64,000 nucleotides of DNA from the NCBI RefSeq assembly GCF_900111685.1, contig NZ_FOHX01000026.1, positions 60,598 through 124,597 on the forward strand, written 5' to 3'. A program made the position numbers and the translations under genes. Numbering within the stretch: the stretch's first letter is position 1; each line of letters begins with the position of its first letter. This stretch comes from Nonomuraea wenchangensis (GTDB lineage: Bacteria; Actinomycetota; Actinomycetes; Streptosporangiales; Streptosporangiaceae). The notes beneath the pieces were generated by a model. It was given only the letters and a program-made list of their open reading frames with translations, searched no databases and was not told the DNA's origin. Shown here in pieces: positions 28,018 through 36,147 of the stretch.

Positions 28018-29250
28018 CTAGAAGACCCGGCCGGCCCACGGCCTGGGGCTCCAGGACATCGCGGTGGCGAGCCCGCGCACCGCGCCCGGGGTGTGCTCGC
28101 GCAGCAGCCCCGCGCCGAGCATCGGGCCGAGCTGCCCGTCGCCCATATACGCCGATCCCAGGGCCGCCACCGGCACCGTGAGGTCCGGCTCGTCCTCGAC
28201 CTGCTTGCACTCCGCGCCCGACGGGTCCGCGGTGAGCCGCCAGCGGCCCGCGTTCCACGGGCACACGTCGTCGGCCACCTCGATCACCAGGTCCACCGGG
28301 GCCGCGTAGGCGCGGGCGGTCAGCGCGCGGTCCACCTCGACCAGGCGTACCCACAGCTCGTCACCATAGGTCGCGCGGAGCTGGCGCGGGTCGGCGAGGA
28401 GCGCCTGCAGCGGGTCGTCCACCGGACGGCTGCCCGCCCGCAGCGTGTCCGTCAGGTCCCGGTCCAGCAGGTGGCGCCACAGCAGCGCGTACGCCGCCGG
28501 ATCCGCCGCCTCCAGCTCGTGGAGCCGCACCTCGCCCTTCGGCAGCCCGTCGTCGCCCCAGGACGAGCTGACCCGGAACAGCGCGTAGCCGCGCACGCCA
28601 CCGTCGTCCTCCGCCAGCACGCAGCGCAGGGCGCCCATCCCGCCCCGGTCGAACTCGTCGTCGGCGAGGTTGCCGTCCCAGAAGGCGGCGTGCCGCGCGT
28701 AGCGGCCGGGCCGGGCGGTCACCACGGACGCGAACAGGGCCTCCAGCTCGGCCCGCACCTCGGCCGGCGGCGCCACCCTGATCCGCAGCGACGGGTCCGC
28801 GGGCGCGTCCGCCACGAACGCCGCGGCGCGCTTGGTGACGCGGAAGGACAGCTGGCTCGCGGCCCGGCCGTAGCCGAAGCGGCCGTAGATGCCGGACTCG
28901 GAGGCGTACAGCGCGGCCACCGCCTCCCCGCGCTCGCGGATGTCGGCGAGCTGGCGGCGCATCATCTGCGACAACACGCCGCGGCGCCGGTGCGAGGGCA
29001 GCACGCTCACGGACGTCACCCCGCCCACGGGCAGCAGCCGTCCGCCAGGAACGGCCATGCTGAGGCTGAACACACCGGTGGTGCCCACCATGACCTCGCC
29101 GTCGAAGACGGCCAGCGTCCGGTCGAACTCGGTCTCGGCCTTGAACCGCTCGGTCAACTCGGGCGGCGCTGTCCAGCCGAAGCCCTCGTTCATGACGTTG
29201 ACGTACGCCGCCCACTCGGGCTCGGCGATCGGACGGATGGGGAAGCTCAT
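28018..29250 (-). CDS. Eis-family GNAT N-acetyltransferase
   Basis: This 410-residue protein has the three-part Eis architecture. An N-terminal GNAT domain holds VTSVSVLPSHRRRGVLSQMM for acetyl-CoA binding, followed by YASESGIYGRFGYGRAA. A second GNAT-like lobe and a C-terminal sterol-carrier-like region follow (RWRLTADPSGAECKQ). Eis proteins acetylate amines, including aminoglycosides, and form hexamers. The C-terminal carboxylate, normally catalytic, is a phenylalanine-ended tail here (GRVF), as in many homologues. Confidence 0.88.
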   Translation of the reverse strand: MSFPIRPIAEPEWAAYVNVMNEGFGWTAPPELTERFKAETEFDRTLAVFDGEVMVGTTGVFSLSMAVPGGRLLPVGGVTSVSVLPSHRRRGVLSQMMRRQLADIRERGEAVAALYASESGIYGRFGYGRAASQLSFRVTKRAAAFVADAPADPSLRIRVAPPAEVRAELEALFASVVTARPGRYARHAAFWDGNLADDEFDRGGMGALRCVLAEDDGGVRGYALFRVSSSWGDDGLPKGEVRLHELEAADPAAYALLWRHLLDRDLTDTLRAGSRPVDDPLQALLADPRQLRATYGDELWVRLVEVDRALTARAYAAPVDLVIEVADDVCPWNAGRWRLTADPSGAECKQVEDEPDLTVPVAALGSAYMGDGQLGPMLGAGLLREHTPGAVRGLATAMSWSPRPWAGRVF

Positions 29251-29368
29251 CCGTCCACGGTAGGAGCGGGCAAAGGGGGGGAGCTACCGAATATCCGCAC
29301 GTAATGATCAAGGCCTTGGTCAAGTGGACTGCCCAAACGGGATGCGGACCGATACAGTCAGGCCCATC

Positions 29369-30484
29369 ATGAGTTCCCGTCCGGCGCCGCTGATCCCGCC
29401 ACGGGTCCGCGCCGCGCTGGCGCGGGTGCCCTTCCTCGTGTCCGTCGTCCGCTTCGTCCGCAGAGGGCCGCTCGCCCGCGACCGCAACCTGCTCATCACC
29501 CTCGCCGTGCTCGCGCTGCTCATCGGCGTGCTGGCCGCCGAGGTCTCCACCGAGTGGTTCTCGCCGTCGCTGCTCATCCTCGTCACGCTGGTCGGCGGGC
29601 TGCAGTTGCGGCTGCGCAGCCTGGTCACGCTGCTCGTGGCCGTGGGCGCGGCGCTCGGCTACGTCGCGATCACGCTCGGCGCGGGCCGGGTCGGGGTGGG
29701 GCTCCTGGTGACGATCGGGTTCACCACCGTGCTCGCCGTGCTCATGGCGCGCACCCGCGGCAAGCTCGGCGTACAGGGGCTGCGCGGTGACGCGATGCTG
29801 CTGGAGCTGCGCGACCGGCTCAAGAGACAGGGCGAGCTGCCGCCGCTGCCCAAGGACTGGGGCGCCAAGGTGGTGCTCAAGCAGGCCGGCGGGTCCTCCT
29901 TCGGCGGCGACTTCCTCGTGTCCATGCGTGACGGCGACAGCGTCGAGATCGCCCTGGTCGACGTCTCCGGCAAGGGCGTGGACGCGGGCACCAGAGCGCT
30001 GCTGCTGTCGGGGACGTTCGGCGGCCTGCTCGGCTCGGTCGACGACTTCCTGCCCGCCTGCAACGCCTACCTCCACCGCCAGCGGGGCGACGAGGGCTTC
30101 GTGACCGCCGTCCACCTGCGCCTCGACCTCGCGACCGGCGACTACACGATCACCTCGGCCGGGCATCCGCCGGTGGTGAAGTTCGACGCGGGCACCGGGA
30201 GCTGGCAGGTCGCCTCGGCCAAAGGCGTCGTGCTCGGCGTGGTGCCCGACCTGCACTGCGAGCCCGACAGCGGCACCCTGCGCAAGGGCGACGCGCTGCT
30301 GCTGTTCACCGACGGGCTCATCGAGCAGCCCGGCCGCGACATCGACGCCGGGCTCGACCGGCTGCTCGGCGAGGCCGAGCGGCTGCTGCCCTCGGGGTTC
30401 CGCGACGGCGCCCGCGCGCTGGTCAACGCCATGGCCTCGGGGCACAACGACGACTGCGCGCTGGTGCTCATCTGGCGGCCGTGA
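29369..30484 (+). CDS. Membrane SpoIIE/PP2C-type phosphatase
   Basis: This is a protein of about 371 residues with three to four membrane helices at residues ~40-130 and a cytoplasmic SpoIIE/RsbU phosphatase domain at ~170-370. Metal-binding motifs are visible: GGDFLVSM, VDVSGKGVDAG, SAGHPPVV and FTDGLIEQ, with HNDDCALVL at the end. Such enzymes dephosphorylate anti-anti-sigma factors and so control partner-switching sigma systems. The ATG at 29369 is preferred; in-frame starts at 29324 and 29342 also exist. No partner is adjacent. Confidence 0.85.
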   Translation: MSSRPAPLIPPRVRAALARVPFLVSVVRFVRRGPLARDRNLLITLAVLALLIGVLAAEVSTEWFSPSLLILVTLVGGLQLRLRSLVTLLVAVGAALGYVAITLGAGRVGVGLLVTIGFTTVLAVLMARTRGKLGVQGLRGDAMLLELRDRLKRQGELPPLPKDWGAKVVLKQAGGSSFGGDFLVSMRDGDSVEIALVDVSGKGVDAGTRALLLSGTFGGLLGSVDDFLPACNAYLHRQRGDEGFVTAVHLRLDLATGDYTITSAGHPPVVKFDAGTGSWQVASAKGVVLGVVPDLHCEPDSGTLRKGDALLLFTDGLIEQPGRDIDAGLDRLLGEAERLLPSGFRDGARALVNAMASGHNDDCALVLIWRP

Positions 30485-30503
30485 CCGTGACGACCGACAC
30501 GGG

Positions 30504-30750
30504 TCAGGTCGTGAGAAGGGTCACCGGCAGGCGGCGCGGGCCTGCTGCGATCCTCTGAATGACGGCACCGACCCGGTTGCGCGCCCCCGTCCTGCATCTG
30601 CGCCCTCGGCCGCGATGCGCGCAGCACGTCGAGCTCCCGCCGGGTGAGCGGGTCGCGTTCCCGTCGCAACGCGGCCACCGCCAGCTCCGCCGCCACGCCC
30701 AGGCCCGGCAGGTCCGCGCGCACTGTCAATGCCTGCCCAAAATGCCACAA
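30504..30750 (-). pseudogene. Decayed LuxR/NarL response-regulator tail
   Basis: On the minus strand one frame begins MWHFGQALTVRADLPGL and contains VAAELAVAALRRERDPLTRR ELDVLRA, the start of a LuxR HTH. The expected next part then continues in other frames (IAAEGADA, then TGARNRVGAV before TGA at 30504-30506). This is the C-terminal KTGARNRVEA motif of DesR-like regulators. The receiver domain and the central recognition helix are missing. It is therefore a frameshifted, internally deleted remnant filling the 339-base gap between the phosphatase and the protease genes. Confidence 0.6.
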
Positions 30751-30823
30751 GCCCTTGAGGACCGGGGAAGTCGACTACCCTGAATCTGTCTGGACCGTCC
30801 GCCTTGCCCTGGAGCGCGCATAG

Positions 30824-32128
30824 ATGAACTGGCTCTATCTGGTGGGAATCATCCTCTTCCTACTCGGGTTGATGTTCTCCATCGCGCTGCACGAGATCGG
30901 TCACCTCATCCCCGCCAAGCTCTTCGGCGTCAAGGTCACCCAATACATGGTCGGCTTCGGATCGACCGCCTGGTCCAGGCGCAAAGGCGAGACCGAATAC
31001 GGCATCAAGTGGATCCCGTTCGGCGGCTACATCCGCATGATCGGCATGTTGCCGCCGCGCCCCGGTGACGACCCCAACAAACTGCGCAACACCGCCACCG
31101 GCCCCTGGCAGGGCCTCATCGAGTCGGCCAGGGACGCCGCACAGGAGGAGGTGCGGCCCGGCGACGAGGACCGCGTCTTCTACCGCAAGAAGTGGTGGCA
31201 GAAGATCATCATCATGTCCGGCGGGCCGCTGATGAACTTCGTGCTCGCGTTCGTCTTCTTCAGCATCCTGCTGGTCGGCATCGGCCTGCCCGCCTGGGCC
31301 CCGGTCGTCTCGCCCGAGACCTCCACCTGCGTGATCCCGGTCACCGAGCAGCGCAAGACCTGCCAGGCCGGCGACCAGCCCACCCCGGCCGCGCAGGCCG
31401 GGCTCAAGCCCGGCGACCGGATGGTCACCTTCGACGGCCAGAAGATCACCACGTGGGAGGACGCCACCCGGCTCATCCGCTCGCACGGCCCCGGCCCGGT
31501 CGAGCTCGGCGTCGTACGCGACGGCAAGCCGCTGACGCTCGACGTCACCCTCATCGCCCAGGACCGCCCCAACCTCCAGGACCCGAACAAGATCGACAGG
31601 AACGTCGGCTTCCTCGGCGTCCTGCCCACCGAGGTCATGCAGCGCCAGAGCATGGGCCAGGTCGTCGGCTACATGGGCGAGCTGACCGGCCGCGTGGCGG
31701 GCTCCCTGCTCAACCTGCCGGACAAGATGGTCGGCGTCTGGCACGCGGCCTTCTCCGGCGAGAAGCGCGACCCCGAGGGCCCGGTCGGCGTCGTGGGCGC
31801 GGGCCGCATGGGCGGCGAGATCCTGGCCAGCGACCTGACCAACGAGAAGAAGATCGCCATCTTCGTCAACCTGCTGGCCGGCTTCAACCTGGCGATCGGC
31901 ATGTTCAACCTCATCCCGCTGCTGCCCCTGGACGGCGGCCACATCGCCGGCGGGATCTGGGAGGGCATCAAGCGGGCGTACGCGAAGATCATGCGGCGGC
32001 CGGAGCCGAAGTACGTGGACATCGCGAAGGTGCTGCCGCTGACGTACGCGATCGCGCTCGTCATGATGGTGATGGCCGGGCTCCTGGTCTACGCCGACCT
32101 GGTCAACCCGCTCACCCTGACCGGCTGA
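30824..32128 (+). CDS. rseP: Site-2 protease (RseP/Rip1-like)
   Basis: This is a 434-residue membrane zinc protease for regulated intramembrane proteolysis. HEIGH lies in the first helix (residues ~22-26) and the third metal ligand in NLIPLLPLDGGH near residue 370. A PDZ domain lies between (AAQAGLKPGDRMVTFDGQKI). Family members cleave anti-sigma factors. In many actinobacteria this gene sits between dxr and ispG; here neither is adjacent. Confidence 0.92.
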   Translation: MNWLYLVGIILFLLGLMFSIALHEIGHLIPAKLFGVKVTQYMVGFGSTAWSRRKGETEYGIKWIPFGGYIRMIGMLPPRPGDDPNKLRNTATGPWQGLIESARDAAQEEVRPGDEDRVFYRKKWWQKIIIMSGGPLMNFVLAFVFFSILLVGIGLPAWAPVVSPETSTCVIPVTEQRKTCQAGDQPTPAAQAGLKPGDRMVTFDGQKITTWEDATRLIRSHGPGPVELGVVRDGKPLTLDVTLIAQDRPNLQDPNKIDRNVGFLGVLPTEVMQRQSMGQVVGYMGELTGRVAGSLLNLPDKMVGVWHAAFSGEKRDPEGPVGVVGAGRMGGEILASDLTNEKKIAIFVNLLAGFNLAIGMFNLIPLLPLDGGHIAGGIWEGIKRAYAKIMRRPEPKYVDIAKVLPLTYAIALVMMVMAGLLVYADLVNPLTLTG

Positions 32129-32315
32129 CCCCTCCCGGCGTGGTCGTTCCTGGTGCTGTGACCGGAAACGATCACTGGGTCGGCGTCCATGGCAGGGCCG
32201 CCGAGAACAAGGTCAGGCCGCTGTTCACGCACTGGACGAGTACGTGTCGGTGGTCGTAGGCGATCAATGACGGGTGATGGGCCGGCCGGTGGCCAACTTC
32301 GGCGCGGCCCGCGCG

Positions 32316-32972
32316 TCACCCTTCGCCGTCGGCGAGTCGCCCGCCCGGCCCTGTCACGCCGGTCAGAAGATCGTCGAGCCCTGCCCGGATGGCGTCCAAG
32401 GCGAGCTCCTGCTCCCCGCCGATCCGGTAGGCCAGCAGGTTCGCGGCCAGTGGGGCGAGCAAGGCGTCGGCCAGGTAGGACGCCTCGCGGCCCGGCCGGG
32501 CCTCGGCGACCAGGATTGCCAGGTGGCGGTGGTAGGCGTGATAGGCCCCGCCGAAGCGGGCGAACGGCCCTGCGGTCTCCGCTACGAGCAGTAGATCGAG
32601 CTGGTCCACGGTACGGCTGGCCAGCGCGTGCAAGAACGCGCGGATCCGCTCGGCGGCAGGCGCGCCAGGACCGAGTGGCGGCGGCCCGTTCAGATATGCC
32701 GCCTGGAACTCGCGCTCGCGCCGATCGATGAGCGCGTGGGCGAGCCCGGCCCGGTCGCCGAATCGGCGGTACAGCGTGCCGACCCCCACGCCCGCCGCGG
32801 CTGCCACGTCCGCCATGGCCAGCGCTTCCACGCCACGGGCGGCCATGATCTCCTCCGCCGCGGCGAGGATCTTCGCGCGGTTGCGAGCCGCGTCCGCGCG
32901 CTCGTCACTGCGCTGATCAACGGCCTGGTCGCCCGCGCCGTCCTGTGTCGAGGGTCGCCGGCTCTGCGTCAC
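32316..32972 (-). CDS. TetR-family repressor
   Basis: This is a 218-residue TetR protein. The HTH (residues ~30-80) includes MADVAAAAGVGVGTLYRRFG; the C-terminal domain matches the TetR group with PLAANLLAYRIGG. It is divergent from an SDR gene and an SMR transporter fragment. Two identical 19-bp operators lie in the 87-base gap. It probably represses the SDR/SMR operon and itself. The module looks acquired, with an IS481 remnant at its far end. Confidence 0.88.
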   Translation of the reverse strand: MTQSRRPSTQDGAGDQAVDQRSDERADAARNRAKILAAAEEIMAARGVEALAMADVAAAAGVGVGTLYRRFGDRAGLAHALIDRREREFQAAYLNGPPPLGPGAPAAERIRAFLHALASRTVDQLDLLLVAETAGPFARFGGAYHAYHRHLAILVAEARPGREASYLADALLAPLAANLLAYRIGGEQELALDAIRAGLDDLLTGVTGPGGRLADGEG

Positions 32973-32992
32973 GCCGCAATCTTATCGAGTTG

Positions 32993-33037
32993 CTATCCGG
33001 AATCGGTTCCGTTACTTTCTATCCGGAATCGGTTCCG
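32993..33037. promoter_or_regulatory. Duplicated TetR operator
   Basis: The 19-bp sequence CTATCCGGAATCGGTTCCG occurs exactly twice, at 32993-33011 and 33019-33037. The inner part is an inverted repeat, CGGAA-TCGG-TTCCG. Copies are 26 bp apart in the same orientation. They lie between the divergent TetR and SDR genes. Confidence 0.8.
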
Positions 33038-33059
33038 CATAAGTGGAAGGATGAACACC

Positions 33060-33794
33060 ATGCTCTATGGACGGGTGGCGCTCGTCACCGGAGGCAGCCG
33101 CGGCATCGGCGCGGCGATCGCACGCCGGCTGGCAGGCGAGGGCGCGCACGTCGCCATCACTTACGCACGCTCCCCCGAACAGGCGAGGGCCGTGGTGACG
33201 GAGATCGAGACGATGGGCGCCCGCGGGCTCGCCATACAGGCAGAAGCGACTGACGCTGCAGCACTGACCGAGGCGGTCGAGCGCACCGTAGCCGCGCTGG
33301 GAGGGCTGGACATTCTGATCAACAATGCCGGCATCGCCCCATACGGCCCGATCGAGGACGTCACATTGGAGGACGTGGACCGAACGCTGGCCATCCATGC
33401 CAGGGCGGCTTTCGTGCTCGCCCAAGCCGCCGCGCGGCACATGGGAGACGGCGGGCGGATCATCAGCATCGGCAGCAGCCTGGCCGAGCGCGTGCCATCA
33501 CCGGGCTGGGCCCTGTACTCGATGAGCAAGTCCGCGCTCATCGGGCTCACCAAAGGGCTGGCCCGCGATCTCGGCTCTCGGGGCATCACCGCCAACCTCG
33601 TCCACCCCGGTTCGACCGATACCGATATGAACCCGGCCGACGGGCCGGACGCGCCTCAGGAACGCTCCTACACGGCGCTGGATCGCTACTGCGATCCTGA
33701 CGACATCGCCGCGACCGTGGCGCACCTGGCCGGACCGGGCGCGCGCAACATCACCGGGACGTCCATCACCGTGGACGCCGGGACCACGGCCTGA
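33060..33794 (+). CDS. SDR-family oxidoreductase
   Basis: This is a 244-residue classical SDR with TGGSRGIG, NNAG (residues ~87-90), a serine in SIGSSLAERV and catalytic YSMSK. I chose the ATG at 33060 because the purine-rich GGAAGG (33045-33050) is nine bases upstream; the ATG at 33051 abuts it. The gene is controlled by the divergent TetR through two operators and is followed by an SMR transporter gene five bases downstream. Confidence 0.87.
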   Translation: MLYGRVALVTGGSRGIGAAIARRLAGEGAHVAITYARSPEQARAVVTEIETMGARGLAIQAEATDAAALTEAVERTVAALGGLDILINNAGIAPYGPIEDVTLEDVDRTLAIHARAAFVLAQAAARHMGDGGRIISIGSSLAERVPSPGWALYSMSKSALIGLTKGLARDLGSRGITANLVHPGSTDTDMNPADGPDAPQERSYTALDRYCDPDDIAATVAHLAGPGARNITGTSITVDAGTTA

Positions 33795-33799
33795 CCGCG

Positions 33800-34116
33800 A
33801 TGGCATGGCTGCTAGTGATTGCCGCCGCCCTGCTGGAGATCGTGTGGGCTTAGCCCTCGCCAGGTCCGACGGATTCACCAGACCCGGCCCCGCGGCGGTC
33901 GGCGTGATCGCCGCCGCGCTCAGCTTCGTCCTGCTGGCCTTCGCGCTTCGCGTGCTCCCGGTAGGCACCGCGTACGCGGTCTGGGTCGGGCTCGGCGCCC
34001 TCGGCGTCGCGCTCGCCGGAATCCTCATCTTGGGCGAGAGCGCGTCCGCGGCGCGTCTGGTCTGCCTCCTCCTCATCCTCATTGGCGTGGTGGGCCTCAG
34101 ACTGCTGGAAGGCTAG
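33800..34116 (+). pseudogene. SMR multidrug transporter gene with a frameshift
   Basis: The first 17 codons read MAWLLVIAAALLEIVWA then hit TAG. In the next frame the protein continues LALARSDGFTRPGPAAVGV and runs to 34116 (ending RLLEG), giving the usual four-helix SMR transporter with the essential glutamate in LLEIVW. One base appears to be missing near 33848-33852 (GTGTGGGCTTAGCC where GTGTGGGCxTTAGCC would restore the frame). This is a true frameshift or a sequencing error. An internal ATG at 33805 in the second frame could give an N-terminally altered product. The gene is co-oriented with the SDR, five bases apart. Confidence 0.7.
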
Positions 34117-34260
34117 TTGTTCTGTCCCATGAGGTTGGGCACGCGGCTGGAGGGTGCCAAGCCGTTCAGCGCGGTGTGTCCGCGATGGTGATCGTAGGCG
34201 TGCAGCGCCTCGATGGTCGGAGTTGGCCAGGGTGGACTGGCGCAACGGTCCTTGTTCTTG
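34113..34260 (-). mobile_element. IS481-type transposase C-terminal remnant
   Basis: On the minus strand the frame ending at TAG (34113-34115) reads ALHAYDHHRGHTALNGLAPS then SRVPNLMGQNN. This is the typical end of an IS481-family DDE transposase (YNHxRGHTALxGxPP...RVPNL). The catalytic core is missing and the upstream boundary is not clear. The remnant overlaps the last codons of the SMR gene. Confidence 0.65.
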
Positions 34261-34319
34261 GTGGCCCAGCCGCGGATGCGCCGGTTCTTGTGCGCCGATG
34301 ATCGTTTACGGTCACTGCA

Positions 34320-34592
34320 CTAGATGGACTTCACCCAAGAGCGAGCCGCCTTGGGCGGCATGGCGAGTTCGTCCTGGACGAGCTGGATCGCCTGCTCTTC
34401 GTGACCGCGCACCTTGAGCTGGCGAACGCAGCCCACGAGTTCCGTGGCCCTCACAGCGTCGGTGTACTTGAGTACGCGACGCTGCCGGAAGGACTGGACC
34501 AGTTTCACGAAGAAGAGGATCCATAACGAGAAGAAGATCAGGACGAAGCTCCCCACGAAGACGGCGGAGAGCAGAGCGCCGGAGCTGGGCAT
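34320..34592 (-). CDS. Small membrane protein with a helical tail
   Basis: This is a 90-residue protein with one strong membrane helix (SAVFVGSFVLIFFSLWILFF, residues ~9-28) and a soluble tail that ends AMPPKAARSWVKSI. The tail resembles the C-terminal part of short actinobacterial proteins that contain a ribosomal L7/L12-like helix pattern (AIQLVQDELAMPPKAARSWV), but I do not assign a family. It lies between the IS remnant and the tRNA-Pro attachment site, outside the AICE. Confidence 0.6.
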   Translation of the reverse strand: MPSSGALLSAVFVGSFVLIFFSLWILFFVKLVQSFRQRRVLKYTDAVRATELVGCVRQLKVRGHEEQAIQLVQDELAMPPKAARSWVKSI

Positions 34593-34705
34593 GACGTGAT
34601 CTTAGGTGCGGCTGGCCGGCCGACCGCGGTGGCACCGCTGCACAAGCCCCGGTGGTGATAGCTCGATCTCGCGGCTGATGGTGCGGCTCCGAGCCTTGGT
34701 CACGC

Positions 34706-34738
34706 AGAAGGCCCCTTCGGAATCGGAAGGGGCCTTCT
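34706..34738 (-). terminator. Original terminator of tRNA-Pro
   Basis: A 13-bp perfect stem (AGAAGGCCCCTTC at 34706-34718 with GAAGGGGCCTTCT at 34726-34738) with a 7-base loop sits directly beside the left attachment repeat. Before integration it would follow the tRNA-Pro gene on the minus strand. A near copy is carried by the element at 44007-44037. The 21 bases CTTGGTCACGCAGAAGGCCCC are identical in both places. Confidence 0.75.
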
Positions 34739-34787
34739 GAGCTGGTCGGGGCGACAGGATTTGAACCTGCGACTTCTTGCTCCCAAA
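34739..34787. repeat. attL (49-bp direct repeat)
   Basis: This sequence is identical to 44038-44086. It is the truncated 3' half of tRNA-Pro from the anticodon loop through CCA, read on the minus strand. No other tRNA part is present at this end; the sequence diverges straight after CCCAAA. The following bases to 34927 hold no gene. Confidence 0.92.
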
Positions 34788-34894
34788 TCCTGAGCGGGGC
34801 GCGTCTCAGCAGCGACTCTCCGGCTACGGCCAGCGGCGGGAGTGCTCTGGCGTCCGCGAACGTCCCGCCGCATCCACTCCGGTTGCCACCCAGT

Positions 34895-34904
34895 TAGTCA
34901 CTCA
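34895..34904. repeat. Possible integrase/Xis arm site, left
   Basis: TAGTCACTCA here recurs at 43985-43994 near attR, in the same orientation. It sits 108 bases inside attL, against 44 bases inside attR. A ten-base match could arise by chance, but its place beside both ends suits an arm-type binding site. Confidence 0.35.
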
Positions 34905-34927
34905 GATGCGGCGCCGATCCAGCACTT

Positions 34928-35560
34928 CTAGCGGCGCTGTTCCCACTCGTCACCGACATGCTCCAGGAATTTCCAGACGCTATAAGCAGCATCCGCATAG
35001 GCGAGGGCTTCGCCAGGAGTCGGCACGTGGTCACCATGCGCCACACGATTTCGAAGACTCCTGAAGCTATCCAGTTGTCGCAAGATGTCCCTGGGCAGAA
35101 CATCAGCACCGACCAACGCCCGAGCAGCAGCCTGTGCGCTTCGATTCCGTCCATCGCTGGGAAGGCCAGCGAGTTTGACCAGTCGATGTAGCGATAGCTC
35201 GATCTTCAACCAAGCATCGATGATCGCAGCGGACGGCGCCTGCTCGGCCAGCATCACGAAGCGGTCGATAGCCGCCCTCTCCTCGGCGGGGATACCTGAC
35301 ACAGGCTCTGCCTCGTCATCGGCCTCCTCAGGAGTTCGGCCATCACCAAGGGCGGGTACCTCGCCGAGAGACTCTGCTTCCTGCTCGAGCTGAGCCAGTT
35401 CCTCACCAAAGGTGATCGTTTGGCCTAGACCCTCGTACGTCTTGATCCGCTTGATCAGGTCAGTGAGAGGCTTCCTGAAGAGGAAGACCGCGATCAGGGC
35501 CAGGACTGGCCAAGACAGCAGGTGGCCAAGGATCTTGTCAATGAACTCAAACCAGCCCAT
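34928..35560 (-). CDS. Membrane-anchored HEPN-like protein (AICE cargo)
   Basis: This is a 210-residue protein. One membrane helix near the N-terminus (LLSWPVLALIAVFLF, residues ~13-28) is followed by a basic turn and a long acidic linker with coiled-coil character (EELAQLEQEAESLGE). The C-terminal ~100 residues are helical and end in SLRNRVAHGDHV, an R-N-x3-H pattern typical of HEPN/DUF4145 domains. In HEPN ribonucleases this R...H pair cuts RNA. Start ATG 35560 is preferred over TTG 35569. It is the first gene inside attL, on the minus strand. It may be a defence or exclusion protein; that is inference. Confidence 0.62.
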   Translation of the reverse strand: MGWFEFIDKILGHLLSWPVLALIAVFLFRKPLTDLIKRIKTYEGLGQTITFGEELAQLEQEAESLGEVPALGDGRTPEEADDEAEPVSGIPAEERAAIDRFVMLAEQAPSAAIIDAWLKIELSLHRLVKLAGLPSDGRNRSAQAAARALVGADVLPRDILRQLDSFRSLRNRVAHGDHVPTPGEALAYADAAYSVWKFLEHVGDEWEQRR

Positions 35561-35757
35561 GGGCGGCAATGATTCCGAATGGCGGGCGTCCGTGCATGAG
35601 GTTTGCAGAACTTGTTCCAGCCCGCGCGTCCCACCCTGATCACCTCGTACGCCGTCGACTCACCGCGTAGCGGCAGCGGGCCGGAGCCGGAGTGTCAAGC
35701 TCGGCTTCGCGTGTACGTTCACCGGTCGCTGTTCCTCGATCATGCGTTGTCCTGCGG

Positions 35758-35967
35758 TCAGAGCCGGGCTTGATACGGAGGAGCCGGTCTGCTGGGCTTG
35801 CCTGAGTCGATGGTGTGCGAGGTGATCAGCCCCCAGCCACCCATCAACGTACAGTGCCGTGTGGCGATCACCTCGGTGCCGGAGTGCTCCCGCCGGAGGC
35901 GTGCTTTGACCTTGTCGGCTCAGTCCGGGAGCCAGCATCTCGCATGGTGCTTGTGAACGTCCTGCAT
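35758..35967 (-). pseudogene. Small gene broken by an in-frame TGA
   Basis: On the minus strand a frame starts MQDVHKHHARCWLPD, meets TGA (35920-35922), then continues in the same frame as ADKVKARLRREHSGTEVIAT and on to PPYQARL and a second TGA at 35758. The coding look of both sides suggests a 69-residue protein with one nonsense change, perhaps from a cysteine codon. I do not recognise the family. The rest of the 587-base gap (35561-36147) is GC-rich and shows no other convincing gene. Confidence 0.35.
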
Positions 35968-36147
35968 GCGTCTTCTGCCTGCGCTCGTTGGTGCGGCGGG
36001 GTGGCCGGGCGGGACCGGCCCGGAGAGGCCGCACGCCCGCCCGGACCGCCCGGCCGCCCGCCGCCCATCGGGCGGCGGCTTGAACCCGTACAGAAGGTTG
36101 TAACCACTCAGCCGCCGCCAGGCCGGACCGCACTGCCCTACCGCTGC

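Noticed and set aside
34739..34787. A second tRNA gene at the left end of the AICE
   Set aside because: Only the 3' half from the anticodon loop onward is present. It is attL, not a functional tRNA.
35920..35922. Selenocysteine read-through at the in-frame TGA
   Set aside because: No SECIS-like hairpin is evident after the TGA and no selenoprotein family matches. A nonsense mutation is simpler.
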